Program-made: the position numbers and the translations under genes
Notes under the pieces: generated by a model
What the model saw: only the letters and a program-made list of their open reading frames with translations
Databases searched by the model: none
What the model was told of the DNA's origin: nothing
NCBI RefSeq assembly: GCF_039852015.1
Contig: NZ_CP156627.1
Span: forward strand, 1,054,001-1,118,000
DNA: 64,000 nucleotides
From: Robbsia sp. KACC 23696
GTDB taxonomy: Bacteria; Pseudomonadota; Gammaproteobacteria; Burkholderiales; Burkholderiaceae
Reading direction: 5' to 3'
Shown here: piece after piece, positions 18,143 to 26,710 of the stretch
Layout of the letters: every line of letters begins with the position of its first letter
Numbering within the stretch: the stretch's first letter is position 1

Positions 18143-20443
18143 TTAAAAGCCGATGTTCGCCGTCACGACCGCCGCACGCGGTGCGCCCGGGAAGTAGCGA
18201 TAGCCGCTCTTGTTGATCGATGCCACATAGCTGCGGTTGAACACGTTGTATACGTTCAGTTGCAAGCTCAAGTGGCGATTGACCCGATACGTCGCCAGAC
18301 CGTCGAAGACCCAATAGGCGTCGGTATGTTGTGGCGTACCGACGGCACTGTCCGAGCCCTTGGTCAAACCGCCGACATAGCGCGCACCGCCGCCGATGCT
18401 GAAACCGTACGGCAATTTGTACGTCGTCCACAGCGACAGTGCATTGCGCGGCGTGTAGTTAAGCGCCGTCGATCCGTCCGATGTCACGGTGACCGCACTG
18501 TCGACCTTGGCATTTTGATATATGTAACCGGCCGTCACGTTCCAGTTCGGCGTGATCTGCCCTTGTGCGCTCAGTTCCACGCCTTGTACGCGTTTCTTGC
18601 CGGATTGCGCATACGTGCCGTCGGATTGCGCCTCGACATCGTTCTCGATGTCGGTGCGGAACAGCGCGGCATTCGTCAACAGTCGCTTGTCGAACAGCTC
18701 CCATTTCGTGCCGACTTCCATCGTCTTGGCGCGTTGCGGCGCAAAGTCGATACGCCCGGTGCTATTGCCGCTGCCGGAGGCTGCCAGCGCGAAGTTCGAG
18801 CCACCCGGGGGCTGTTGTGAGATGGCGTAGTTCGCGTAGATATTGCCATTCTGCGTCAAGCGGTACAGCGCGCCCGCCTTCCAGTTGAACAGATTGCCCG
18901 AGGTTGAGGTGTTGACCGTTTGCACCGGTGTATTGGTGGCGATGCCGGTCGGGCAGGCGACAACCGTTCTACCCGTGCCGCCGCAGGCGGTCGAGCTGGT
19001 GTAGTCCGTATCGTAATAATCCCAACGCACGCCGCCATTGATCTGGAAGCGGCTGCCGAAATCGATCGTGTCGAACAGGTAGGCGGCAACGGTTTTCGTC
19101 ACGCCGTTCGCGTCGGCGCCATTGCGACCGTAGTTGCTTGCAAACACGTCGCTGTTCGGGTTGTACAGGTTCACAGCCGGCAGTGTCGGTGCGTTGTGGC
19201 CGTAGATCGTCTGCTCCTCACGCGTCAGCTCGAAACCCGCGCTGATGTCATGATGTACCAGCCCGGTATTGATTTTGGTGGTGACATTGGTCTGGTTGGT
19301 CAAGATGCGATTGTTCGCATCGTAGAGATTCGCGCTGCGTGCCAACGTCCACGTCGACGGATCCAGCGCGCTGACCGCGGTGGGGACCATGAACGACGTC
19401 AGCAAATAGCTTTGTCGCGTTTCCTCCCAGCGGGTGGTATTGCGAAGCGTCGTCGAATCGTTGAACTTGTGCTCGATACGCACCGTCGCCATGTCTTGCG
19501 TCGAATCGTCGTGATCGGACGCGGTGCCGTAGAAGTTATGGCTGTCGACTTTGGCGGCGTTGTTGAAGACCGCGCTCGGTCCAACATAGCCGGGAAGACC
19601 GACGGTGGAGACACCGCCGTCCGGCGTGTTGTTTTGGCGGACGTGCATGTAATCGATATAGATCGTCGTCGGTGAGTGCAAGCCGAATGCCAGCGACGGC
19701 GCCACGCCCCATCGCTGATTGTCCGCTTCGTCGCGGCCAGCGACATCGGCTTTGTGTCCGACCATGTTCAGGCGGAAAGCGGACGTATCGGTCAGTACAT
19801 GGTTCCAGTCGATCGTGGAGCGCGCGTAGTTCGACGTACCGCCGCTCAAACTTGCGTCGAAGGTGTTGTCGGTCGTCGGCTGCTTGGTGATCAAGTTGAT
19901 CGAGCCGCTGGGCGCACCGCGGCCGTAGTCGGAACCCGACGGCCCCTGAATGACTTCGACTTGCTCCGTGTTGAACATATCGCGGTGCACGGTCGCCGTA
20001 TCGCGAATGCCATCGACATAAATGCTGTTCGAGGTATCGATGCCGCGCATGTAAATTGCGTCACCCATGCTGGTGCTGCCGTTCTCGCCGGCGTAGAAGG
20101 TACCGGCGCCGGGCACGTTCTTCAACGCATCGGTCAAGGTGGTTGCTTGCTGGTCGCGAAGCACGTCCTTGGTGATGACGGTGACCGTTTGCGTCGTGTC
20201 TTTCAACGGCTGCGTGAACTTGGGGGATGCCGACTGCGTGGGCTTATAGAGGTCCGGTGCTTGGGCGTGGACCGCCACCGCGGGCAACGATGCCTGCGTC
20301 ACTGTTTCGCTTTGCGCCTGAGCCGGCGCGGAAATCGTCATACTTGCCGCGACCAGCGTGGCAGCAGCCGTACCGTAAAACGCCGACGATTCGAAGCCGT
20401 TCGACGGCGGTAAAGCGTGTTTTTTATGTTTTATGTAAGCCAT
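18143..20443 (-). CDS. TonB-dependent siderophore receptor (Fiu/PiuA-like)
   Basis: 766 residues. Signal peptide near the N-terminus (AAATLVAASMTISAPAQA), plug domain (about 75-200: ALKNVPGAGTFYAGENG, IYMRGIDTSNSIYVDGIRD, IEVIQGPSG region), then a 22-strand beta-barrel ending in the C-terminal GAPRAAVVTANIGF with terminal Phe. Takes up ferric catecholate siderophores across the outer membrane with TonB energy. A Fur-box-like site lies about 185 bp upstream, so iron repression is likely. First gene of a leftward iron module with piuC and the DUF4405 protein. Confidence 0.93.
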   Translation of the reverse strand: MAYIKHKKHALPPSNGFESSAFYGTAAATLVAASMTISAPAQAQSETVTQASLPAVAVHAQAPDLYKPTQSASPKFTQPLKDTTQTVTVITKDVLRDQQATTLTDALKNVPGAGTFYAGENGSTSMGDAIYMRGIDTSNSIYVDGIRDTATVHRDMFNTEQVEVIQGPSGSDYGRGAPSGSINLITKQPTTDNTFDASLSGGTSNYARSTIDWNHVLTDTSAFRLNMVGHKADVAGRDEADNQRWGVAPSLAFGLHSPTTIYIDYMHVRQNNTPDGGVSTVGLPGYVGPSAVFNNAAKVDSHNFYGTASDHDDSTQDMATVRIEHKFNDSTTLRNTTRWEETRQSYLLTSFMVPTAVSALDPSTWTLARSANLYDANNRILTNQTNVTTKINTGLVHHDISAGFELTREEQTIYGHNAPTLPAVNLYNPNSDVFASNYGRNGADANGVTKTVAAYLFDTIDFGSRFQINGGVRWDYYDTDYTSSTACGGTGRTVVACPTGIATNTPVQTVNTSTSGNLFNWKAGALYRLTQNGNIYANYAISQQPPGGSNFALAASGSGNSTGRIDFAPQRAKTMEVGTKWELFDKRLLTNAALFRTDIENDVEAQSDGTYAQSGKKRVQGVELSAQGQITPNWNVTAGYIYQNAKVDSAVTVTSDGSTALNYTPRNALSLWTTYKLPYGFSIGGGARYVGGLTKGSDSAVGTPQHTDAYWVFDGLATYRVNRHLSLQLNVYNVFNRSYVASINKSGYRYFPGAPRAAVVTANIGF

Positions 20444-20589
20444 GGCAATTAAAAAGGCGGTCTTCCCCTCTTACCGGGGAGTGCGCTTGAAATAAAGAGG
20501 TCCACGCACGTCGTGATCGTCTGCAGTTGTCGGTCGCCGGGCAGCGCGAGCGGTTCTGACGGTCGATTGCATGTCGACTTGCTTACGAC

Positions 20590-20616
20590 ACATTGCGAAA
20601 CATTGCGAAACATTAC
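20590..20616. repeat. short tandem repeat CATTGCGAAA
   Basis: Two exact copies of the 10-mer CATTGCGAAA followed by a third, partial CATTAC, directly beside the Fur-box-like site. Could be a regulator site or replication slippage; nothing more can be said. Confidence 0.4.
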
Positions 20617-20626
20617 ATTCAGGCGG

Positions 20627-20655
20627 AATAATAATAAGAACAATTCCCATTTGCA
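20627..20655. promoter_or_regulatory. Fur box upstream of the TonB receptor
   Basis: Read on the minus strand, the site runs AAATGGGAATTGTTCTTATT, close to Fur-type sites of the form AAATGAGAATTATTCTCATT. It lies in the 359-bp gap between arsH and the receptor start at 20443. Iron-dependent repression of the receptor-piuC-DUF4405 operon is the natural reading. Confidence 0.65.
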
Positions 20656-20802
20656 ACAAAATTGTTGCCACGTTAATTTATTCTTCAGATGACGGGGTGC
20701 GGCGGGCGCGGCGCGGGGCTGCGCCAGGGGAAATAAAGCGAAGCGCGGCCAGTGACGGCCGCCGTGTATGAGGGGGGACGGGAGGGAATCTGCCGAATGC
20801 GC

Positions 20803-21549
20803 TTATTCGGTATCGGCGTCGCCGGTGGGATGTTCGTGACGCATTGCCGCGGTTGCCAAGGTGAGCGCGTCTTCCGGTGCGCGTTCCTTCCGTTCGCTGT
20901 AGCGGTCGGTCAGGTAGTCCGAGCGATCTCGGATCAGCAATGTGAATTTGTAAAGTTCTTCCATGACGTCGACCACGCGGTCATAGTAGGCGGATGGCTT
21001 CATGCGGCCGGCGCTGTCGAACTCCGTGTACGCTTTTGCAACGGACGACTGATTCGGGATCGTCACCATCCGCATCCATCGTCCCAACACTCTGAGTGCA
21101 TTGACCGAATTGAACGACTGCGACCCGCCGCTTACTTGCATGACTGCAAGCGTGCGTCCCTGCGTGGGGCGCACGCCGCCCAGCTCCAAGGGGAGCCAGT
21201 CGATTTGATTTTTGAATACCGCCGTCAGGGTGCCGTGCCGCTCAGGGCTGCACCAGACTTGTCCTTCCGACCAGGCCGACGACGCGCGCAGTTCCTGCAC
21301 TTTCGGGTGGTCAGTGGGAACGCTGTCCGCCATCGGTAATCCGTGGGGATCGAAGACCCGGGTTTCGGCGCCGAAGTGTCTCAGAATACGTTCGGCCTCT
21401 AGCGTAAGCAATCGACTATAGGAAGTCGGGCGCAGCGAACCATAGAGCAGCAAGATGCGCGGCGCGTGCGTCGACGCGGCACGCGGTAGCAACTTCCGCG
21501 GGTCCGGCGTCTCGAATACCGACGCGTTGAGGTTTCGAAGATCCGACAT
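20803..21549 (-). CDS. arsH: ArsH-type NADPH-dependent FMN reductase
   Basis: 248 residues from ATG 21549. The flavodoxin-like core shows the FMN phosphate loop [13 protein letters not shown] and the ArsH signatures [23 protein letters not shown] and [23 protein letters not shown]. ArsH oxidises trivalent organoarsenicals and protects against oxidative stress. The gene follows an arsR-type repressor, but no arsB, acr3 or arsC is present here. Upstream in-frame residues to 21582 are probably not translated. Confidence 0.93.
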   Translation of the reverse strand: MSDLRNLNASVFETPDPRKLLPRAASTHAPRILLLYGSLRPTSYSRLLTLEAERILRHFGAETRVFDPHGLPMADSVPTDHPKVQELRASSAWSEGQVWCSPERHGTLTAVFKNQIDWLPLELGGVRPTQGRTLAVMQVSGGSQSFNSVNALRVLGRWMRMVTIPNQSSVAKAYTEFDSAGRMKPSAYYDRVVDVMEELYKFTLLIRDRSDYLTDRYSERKERAPEDALTLATAAMRHEHPTGDADTE

Positions 21550-21619
21550 TAATGCATCCTCCTGCCGTCGAGGGCGTTGCACGACGTGCGGCAGTCAGGG
21601 TTGTGAGATAGCGCGACCT

Positions 21620-21934
21620 TCATGCATTTCCTCCGCTCCGGCCGCAGGGGTCGCCCGCGCAGCAGTTTTCCGTCAGGAAACCGATAAGGCCGTTCATCGT
21701 GTCGAAATTTGCCGCGTAAAAGATGAAGCGGCCTTCTTGTCGCGCCGTGACCATCTCGGCGTGGGACAGATCCTTCAGATGGAAAGAGAGACTCGACGGC
21801 GAGAGCCCGAGCTTTTGCGCGATTTCCCCTGCGGGCATACCGGTCGGTCCCGCGACTACCAAGGTACGGAAGATCGCGAGGCGCGATTCATGCGCGATTG
21901 CGCTCAGTGCGCGTACAACGAGAGTGGCGTCCAT
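21620..21934 (-). CDS. arsR: ArsR-family repressor
   Basis: 104 residues from ATG 21934 (MDATLVVRALSAIAHESRLAIFRTL). Winged helix at about 10-85 with the recognition helix LSPSSLSFHLKDLSHAEMV. The C-terminal tail ENCCAGDPCG has three Cys that could bind arsenite, as in ArsR types with C-terminal thiol sites. Located 70 bp upstream of arsH in the same direction, so it presumably represses the pair. Specificity for arsenic is inferred from the neighbour. Confidence 0.85.
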   Translation of the reverse strand: MDATLVVRALSAIAHESRLAIFRTLVVAGPTGMPAGEIAQKLGLSPSSLSFHLKDLSHAEMVTARQEGRFIFYAANFDTMNGLIGFLTENCCAGDPCGRSGGNA

Positions 21935-22060
21935 GAAACAAAGCTTAACGCGTATTCTTCGATATTTCAAGTAACGTTGAAATAAGTATCGCTGCGTTTC
22001 TCGGCCCGCTCATATGCGATATCGGATCCCCTTTTTTTTGTGGGACAGCGACGACCGTTA

Positions 22061-22512
22061 TCAAGCCGCCGGAGGTTGCGCGATAACGTCTTCATAGGCA
22101 TACCGTTGCGGGATTAACTGCGCGTATTGGAAGATATCCAGTGTCGCCTCGAAGTCCGAGCTGGGAATCGTCACGTCGTGGGTCCAATTGCCGAGTTTTT
22201 GAGACTCGCGATCGTTCGTGTCAGGACCGCGGGATCGGTCCCTTCGAAGAACGACATTTGCTTGCGGGTGATGACGTCCGCGGATTCGGTCAGCAGCCAG
22301 GCGCGTGCTTGTCGTTAGGCGCGCATGAAGGCTTTCGCCTGGTCCGTGTTCAGCCATTTCCGTTTGGCCGCGAGGCTGGAAAACGCGCCGCGGACCGATT
22401 CGTTAGGCGGTAAGTCGCAACCCGCCGTCGCATAGCAGTACTTGTCCGTTGAGGAAGACGTTGCCGAGCAAGGCACGGCGGAGAAACTGGCGCTTGCTCG
22501 ACTGAGGAGGCA
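22061..22512 (-). pseudogene. broken NitT/TauT-type ABC substrate-binding protein gene
   Basis: On the minus strand, consecutive pieces in different frames read like the C-terminal part of a sulfonate/nitrate-type binding protein: NESVRGAFSSLAAKRKWLNTDQAKAFMRA ends in a TAA, then continues in the same frame as QARAWLLTESADVITRKQMSFFEGTDPAVLTRTIASLK, and after a frame change near 22180 as LGNWTHDVTIPSSDFEATLDIFQYAQLIPQRYAYEDV. A further piece upstream (SSKRQFLRRALLG...) lies in another frame. At least one stop and one frameshift, no start, and no permease or ATPase nearby: a decayed remnant. The family is known; its former ligand is not. Confidence 0.7.
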
Positions 22513-22551
22513 ATCGCCTCGTCTCGAAAAACCTATCGTGTCGCCGCGCCG

Positions 22552-22893
22552 TCACACCTTCTTGACGAATTCCGATTTCAAACTCATCGCACCAAAGCCA
22601 TCGATTTTGCAATCGATATCGTGGTCGCTATCGACCAGGCGAATGTTCTTTACCTTCGTGCCCATCTTGATCACGCCGGCCGAGCCTTTGAGTTTCAAAT
22701 CTTTGATGACGGAAACGGTATCGCCGTTCTGTAAGACATTCCCTGCCGCGTCACGATAGATTCGATCGACCGCTTCCGTCGCAACGTCGGCCTGCGATGA
22801 CCATTCGTGCGCACATTCCGGGCAGATGTAGTGTCCCGCATCTTCGTAAGTGAAGGTCGAGTGGCATTCGGGGCAAGAGGGCAATGCACTCAT
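22552..22893 (-). CDS. yjdM: zinc-ribbon protein YjdM (PhnA family)
   Basis: 113 residues, full length. An N-terminal zinc ribbon ([21 protein letters not shown], four Cys at about 7-28) is followed by an SH3-like domain ([31 protein letters not shown] ... [23 protein letters not shown]). Once tied to phosphonate use by genome position, but the family's true role is unclear. Stands alone between a pseudogene and a divergent TetR gene. Confidence 0.93.
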   Translation of the reverse strand: MSALPSCPECHSTFTYEDAGHYICPECAHEWSSQADVATEAVDRIYRDAAGNVLQNGDTVSVIKDLKLKGSAGVIKMGTKVKNIRLVDSDHDIDCKIDGFGAMSLKSEFVKKV

Positions 22894-23084
22894 GGGGGGT
22901 CCTTTTTAGCCGGATAGCGCGGCAAATGAAAACCCGGAAGTGTAGCAAGTTATCGTCGTAGGTAACATTTTTGACGACGTTCTTCGTGATCGACCGCCAT
23001 CGACGGTCTGCGATGAACGAACGCTTTGAAAGTGGCGCGCTGCCGATTAGTATATGAAGCTTCCTTCAGCTTGAGCGTCCGCCG

Positions 23085-23711
23085 ATGCCGTCCTTTGTTT
23101 CGCCGAACCTCAAACCCCGCAAGCAACCGACCCAGGCGCGTGCGCAATCCACCGTGGATGCCATCTTCGAGGCAACCATTCAGGTGTTGGTGACCGATGG
23201 TCCGAGACGCTTGACGACCTCGCGGGTGGCCGAGCGTGCGGGTGTTTCGGTCGGCACGCTCTATCAATATTTCCCGCACAAGCAGGCTTTGTTCTACGCC
23301 TTGAACGAACGATACCTCGCTTCGTTGGCAGAGAGAATCGAACTTGCCTGTGCCGCGCAGCACGGCGCGGACATCGCGCGTATGGTCGAGGCGTTGGTCA
23401 TGACCTATTGGCGCGCTAAGACCGAGCGCAGCGATGCGACGCGCGCGCTGTATCGTTCCATTGCCGAATTGGACACGGAGTCGCTGATCGCCGCCTTTGC
23501 TCATCGCGTGGATATGGCAACGGCAGCCATGCTGGAGAGCGCTTCGGATGCCCGCTTTACCGATGTGCCGACGGTGGTGCTCACCTTGCTCAATACGATA
23601 TTCGGCACGGTGCGAAGCGTGTTCGAACGTGACTTGCCGTCCGACAAGGCCCGCGCGGTGTGCGAGCACCTCGTGATGATGTGCGTCGCTTACCTGCAAG
23701 TCGTGGACTAG
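23085..23711 (+). CDS. TetR-family regulator
   Basis: 208 residues. Helix-turn-helix at about 20-65 (FEATIQVLVTDGPRRLTTSRVAERAGVSVGTLYQYFPHKQALFYAL). The C-terminal ligand domain is divergent. No obvious target is adjacent: yjdM is divergent, and the convergent 87-codon gene overlaps its end by 4 bases. Confidence 0.88.
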   Translation: MPSFVSPNLKPRKQPTQARAQSTVDAIFEATIQVLVTDGPRRLTTSRVAERAGVSVGTLYQYFPHKQALFYALNERYLASLAERIELACAAQHGADIARMVEALVMTYWRAKTERSDATRALYRSIAELDTESLIAAFAHRVDMATAAMLESASDARFTDVPTVVLTLLNTIFGTVRSVFERDLPSDKARAVCEHLVMMCVAYLQVVD

Positions 23712-23971
23712 CGGGGCGCCAACTTCTGGTCGATAAATCGCCGTATATCGGGATCGCGTACCTGGAAAATCTCAAAAACCCCTAGCGCTTGAAGTGCCGG
23801 AATAGCGTCCTCGACATCTCGATACGCTTGCGCCCGCTCGTCTTCGCTGGCATCCGGATTTAGGATGACACTTGCGTTGACCAGAAAGGCGCCAATCGTG
23901 CCTTTCCGAATGGAAACGCCGTTTAATCTTGCTTCGTTGATGTGATCGGATAACAATTCTTCCGCGCGCAT
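23708..23971 (-). CDS. small hypothetical protein, 87 residues
   Basis: Not recognised. ATG at 23971 is preceded by AGGAG at a good distance (about 23982-23986), and the composition is protein-like: acidic, helical, soluble (MRAEELLSDHINEARLNGV, then NASVILNPDASEDERAQAYRDVEDAIPALQALGVFEIFQ, ending DPDIRRFIDQKLAPR). No membrane segment or Cys. It is tail-to-tail with the TetR gene, the two stops overlapping by 4 bases. Confidence 0.7.
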   Translation of the reverse strand: MRAEELLSDHINEARLNGVSIRKGTIGAFLVNASVILNPDASEDERAQAYRDVEDAIPALQALGVFEIFQVRDPDIRRFIDQKLAPR

Positions 23972-24067
23972 GGTGTCTATCTCCTGGCGTAAGGGTGAGC
24001 GATGATTGTCGTCTTCATCGGATACATCGTCTCGCGACTCTGTGCCATTTGATCTCGCGTTTCTGCC

Positions 24068-24433
24068 ATGTACGAATTTTTGATCGACCCTGCGCTCGCG
24101 GATTCGCACGACACGCCGCGAATGATTGCGATCCTGCACGATCAAGCCTATCCGCGCGTGACGCCACGGCATCGCCATTCGCGCGGGCAGTTGCTCGGCG
24201 CATTGCATGGTCTCGTCACCGTCGGCGTGGAAACCGGCTTTGGTTTCGCTGCATGGCGTCAGCGTGCCCGCCTGATCCGGGCAATCGAGATGCTCGCCGA
24301 TCGCCTGCAAGTCACGCGGATCGCCCTCGAGCTTGGCTACGAAAGTCCCAGTGCATTCATCGATATGTTCCGTCGTCATTTTGGCGTGACGCCGGCGAAA
24401 TATTTCGACGACGGCGGCCCCACCACGCGCTAG
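24068..24433 (+). pseudogene. AraC-family regulator with its middle deleted
   Basis: 121 codons that open with the start of an AraC cupin domain (TPRHRHSRGQLLGALHGLVTVGVETG, about residues 32-57) and pass straight into the second half of the DNA-binding domain (ALELGYESPSAFIDMFRRHFGVTPAKYF, about 85-113). Intact relatives have about 250-290 residues; roughly 130-140, covering the rest of the cupin and the first helix-turn-helix, are missing at about residue 58. The frame is preserved, so a short protein could still be made, but it could hardly act as a normal activator. Confidence 0.7.
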
Positions 24434-24547
24434 ACGACGCCTTGCACCAACGCGACGCCACAATCTGGTGCACTGCCGCGACTCGGTGCGTCGCCGCACT
24501 ATTATCGATCGCGTGCGTTGCGCGTTGCCGCGCGTCTCTGCGGGAAT

Positions 24548-24580
24548 TTCCACTTTAGAATCGAATATTCCACTAAAGGC
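24548..24580. promoter_or_regulatory. repeated TTCCACTTTAG / TTCCACTAAAG element upstream of the MHS transporter
   Basis: TTCCACTTTAG (24549-24559) and TTCCACTAAAG (24569-24579) are spaced 20 bp apart, about two helical turns. The same TTCCACTTTAG, extended to the imperfect palindrome TTCCACTTTAGGGGAA, occurs at 29498-29513 upstream of the aldolase gene. Presence at both ends of the same catabolic cluster suggests a binding site for the XRE-cupin regulator encoded inside it. Confidence 0.45.
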
Positions 24581-24739
24581 GAATCGAGAATTTCGCTTTT
24601 ATCTCATTGAAAATTCACGTCGTATCTCGAATATAACGCGGAATTCGTCCCCCGTTGGTTGCCGTAAAACATAGCGAATGGCATGCTCGTTGCTCTACTG
24701 TAGGAGAAATTAATCTACCATTTTCTACATTGGTGACAT

Positions 24740-26074
24740 ATGAATCAGGTCGTGACCGGACTGCAGGATTCAGCGAAGGAACCCTCCGCCGCCGCGCAGT
24801 TGCAACGCGAGCGCCGACGCGTGCTGCTCGCCAGCGTGATTGGATCGATCTTCGAGTGGTACGACTTCGTGGTGTATGGCATTGCTTCCGCGCTCGTGTT
24901 CAATAAATTGTTTTTCCCGAGCACGAATCCGCTGGTGGGCACGATCGCGTCCTTCGGAACCTATGCCGTCGGCTATGTGGCGCGCCCCTTGGGCGGCATC
25001 GTTTTCGGTCACTTCGGGGATAAGCTCGGCCGCAAGGCGATGTTGTCGATAACACTGTTGATCATGGGGCTGGGGACCTTTCTGATCGGCTGTCTTCCGA
25101 CTTATGCGCAGATCGGCCTGTGGTCGCCGGTGCTGTTGATCGCACTGCGCTTCGTGCAGGGAATCGGCTTTGGCGGCGAATGGGGCGGCTCGATTCTGAT
25201 GGCGGTCGAACATGCGCCGTCGAACCGACGCGGCTTGTTCGGAAGCCTGGTGCAAGTGGGATATCCCATCGGGGTTATCGTATCCACCGCCGTTTTCTCT
25301 CTAGTTTCCAAGCTGTCTGCGGCCGATTTTTTGAGTTGGGGATGGCGCTTGCCTTTTCTGGTCAGCATCTTCTTTGCGGCGGCGGGCATCGTGATCCGGA
25401 TGCGCGTGGCGGAGAGCCCGGTTTTCGAGCGCGCGGTCCACGAGGAGCCACTGCCGAAAGTGCCATTTCTCGAGATTCTCACGCATCATCGCAAAACATT
25501 CCTGCTGGCCGTGGGATTGAAGATTTCGGAGATAGCCTGGGTCAGCGTCGCCACCGTCGTGATGATCAGTTACGTGACGATCCATCTGGGTTTGCCGAAG
25601 AGCGTCATTCTGAACGGCATGCTTTGGGCAGCCGCGGTCGAGCTGATCACGATCCCGATGTTCGGATGGCTGTCCGATTTATACGGGCGACGCACGATGT
25701 TCTTCATCGGCTGTATTTTCTCGATCGTTTTCGCTTTCCCGATGTTCCATTTCCTGGATACCCGTGATCCCACCATCATCGCGTTAACGATCGCGTTCGC
25801 GGTCAGCTTTGGTCAAGGCATCATGTTCGGGCCGGAAGCGGCGTGGATGTCGGAAATGTTCAATACGCGTTTGCGCTATAGCGGTGCGTCTTTGGGTTTC
25901 CAATTGGGCGGCGCTATTTCAGGAGGCTTGACGCCCTTGGTGGCTGCCTTGCTGATGAACTGGTCCGGCGGCATGAGCTGGCCGATTTCATGCGTCCTGA
26001 TCGGGACGGCTTGCATTACGTTGCTCGCCGCATGGCATGCGCCGGAAACCGCCGGGAAGCCGTTGGAACCTTGA
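24740..26074 (+). CDS. MFS transporter, metabolite:H+ symporter (MHS) family
   Basis: 444 residues, 12 predicted membrane segments. The MHS hallmark IGSIFEWYDFVVYGIAS is at about 32-50, with ARPLGGIVFGHFGDKLGRKAML (loop 2-3 motif) and LRFVQGIGFGGEWGGSILMAVEHAP further on, as in ShiA, ProP and KgtP relatives. Imports an organic acid or zwitterion with protons. Heads a rightward group with the MOSC and reductase genes and probably delivers their substrate. Confidence 0.92.
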   Translation: MNQVVTGLQDSAKEPSAAAQLQRERRRVLLASVIGSIFEWYDFVVYGIASALVFNKLFFPSTNPLVGTIASFGTYAVGYVARPLGGIVFGHFGDKLGRKAMLSITLLIMGLGTFLIGCLPTYAQIGLWSPVLLIALRFVQGIGFGGEWGGSILMAVEHAPSNRRGLFGSLVQVGYPIGVIVSTAVFSLVSKLSAADFLSWGWRLPFLVSIFFAAAGIVIRMRVAESPVFERAVHEEPLPKVPFLEILTHHRKTFLLAVGLKISEIAWVSVATVVMISYVTIHLGLPKSVILNGMLWAAAVELITIPMFGWLSDLYGRRTMFFIGCIFSIVFAFPMFHFLDTRDPTIIALTIAFAVSFGQGIMFGPEAAWMSEMFNTRLRYSGASLGFQLGGAISGGLTPLVAALLMNWSGGMSWPISCVLIGTACITLLAAWHAPETAGKPLEP

Positions 26075-26167
26075 TTCCAGCCTTGCCGCCCTTTATCTGC
26101 AGAACGCAGCGTGCGCCCGACATGTTTGTCCCACGCTCACTAAACGACCCACTTCTACGACATCATC

Positions 26168-26710
26168 ATGACGATCGATACCGATAGTCGCACGACGCCC
26201 GCCAATGCGCTTTCGACGAACGACGGCTGGCGCGGCATTGTCGAGCATTTGCATCTTTGCCCGCGCGCTTTTCTGCCGATGCGCGCGTTCGACGAGATCA
26301 CGCTGCTGGCAGGCAAGGGCATCGTGGGCGACCGTTATATGAATGCGACCGGCTACTATTCGCATAAGCCCGAGGAAGGGCGTCAGGTCACTTTGTTCGA
26401 CGTGGAAGCGCTCGAGGCCATCTGGACGGAATATGGCATTCGCTTCGCGCCGGAGGAGCATCGTCGCAATGTGACCGTGCGCGGCGTGCCGTTGAACGCG
26501 CTGGTCAATCGACGCTTCTGGCTAGGCGAGACGCTGCTGGAAGCAACCCGTCTCTCCGTCCCCTGCCGCCATATCGAGGAGATCACCGGCAAGCCGGTGT
26601 TCGATCCGATGGTCGGCCGATCGGGATTGAACTGCCGTATCTTGAAAGGCGGCACGGTACGCGTCGGCGATGCACTGTTTCCTGCAGACGAAGCGGAGGC
26701 GGTGCGATGA
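26168..26710 (+). CDS. MOSC-domain protein
   Basis: 180 residues, one MOSC domain (about 20-175): GKGIVGDRYMN, GRQVTLFDVEALEAI, RRNVTVRGVPLNAL, and the conserved Cys in LSVPCRHIEEITGKPVFDPMVGRSGLNCRIL. MOSC domains act in molybdenum-cofactor sulfuration or as molybdo-hydroxylamine reductases (YiiM/YcbX type), which need an electron donor. Its stop overlaps the start of the ferredoxin-reductase gene by 4 bases, so the two are likely partners. No signal peptide. Confidence 0.9.
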   Translation: MTIDTDSRTTPANALSTNDGWRGIVEHLHLCPRAFLPMRAFDEITLLAGKGIVGDRYMNATGYYSHKPEEGRQVTLFDVEALEAIWTEYGIRFAPEEHRRNVTVRGVPLNALVNRRFWLGETLLEATRLSVPCRHIEEITGKPVFDPMVGRSGLNCRILKGGTVRVGDALFPADEAEAVR

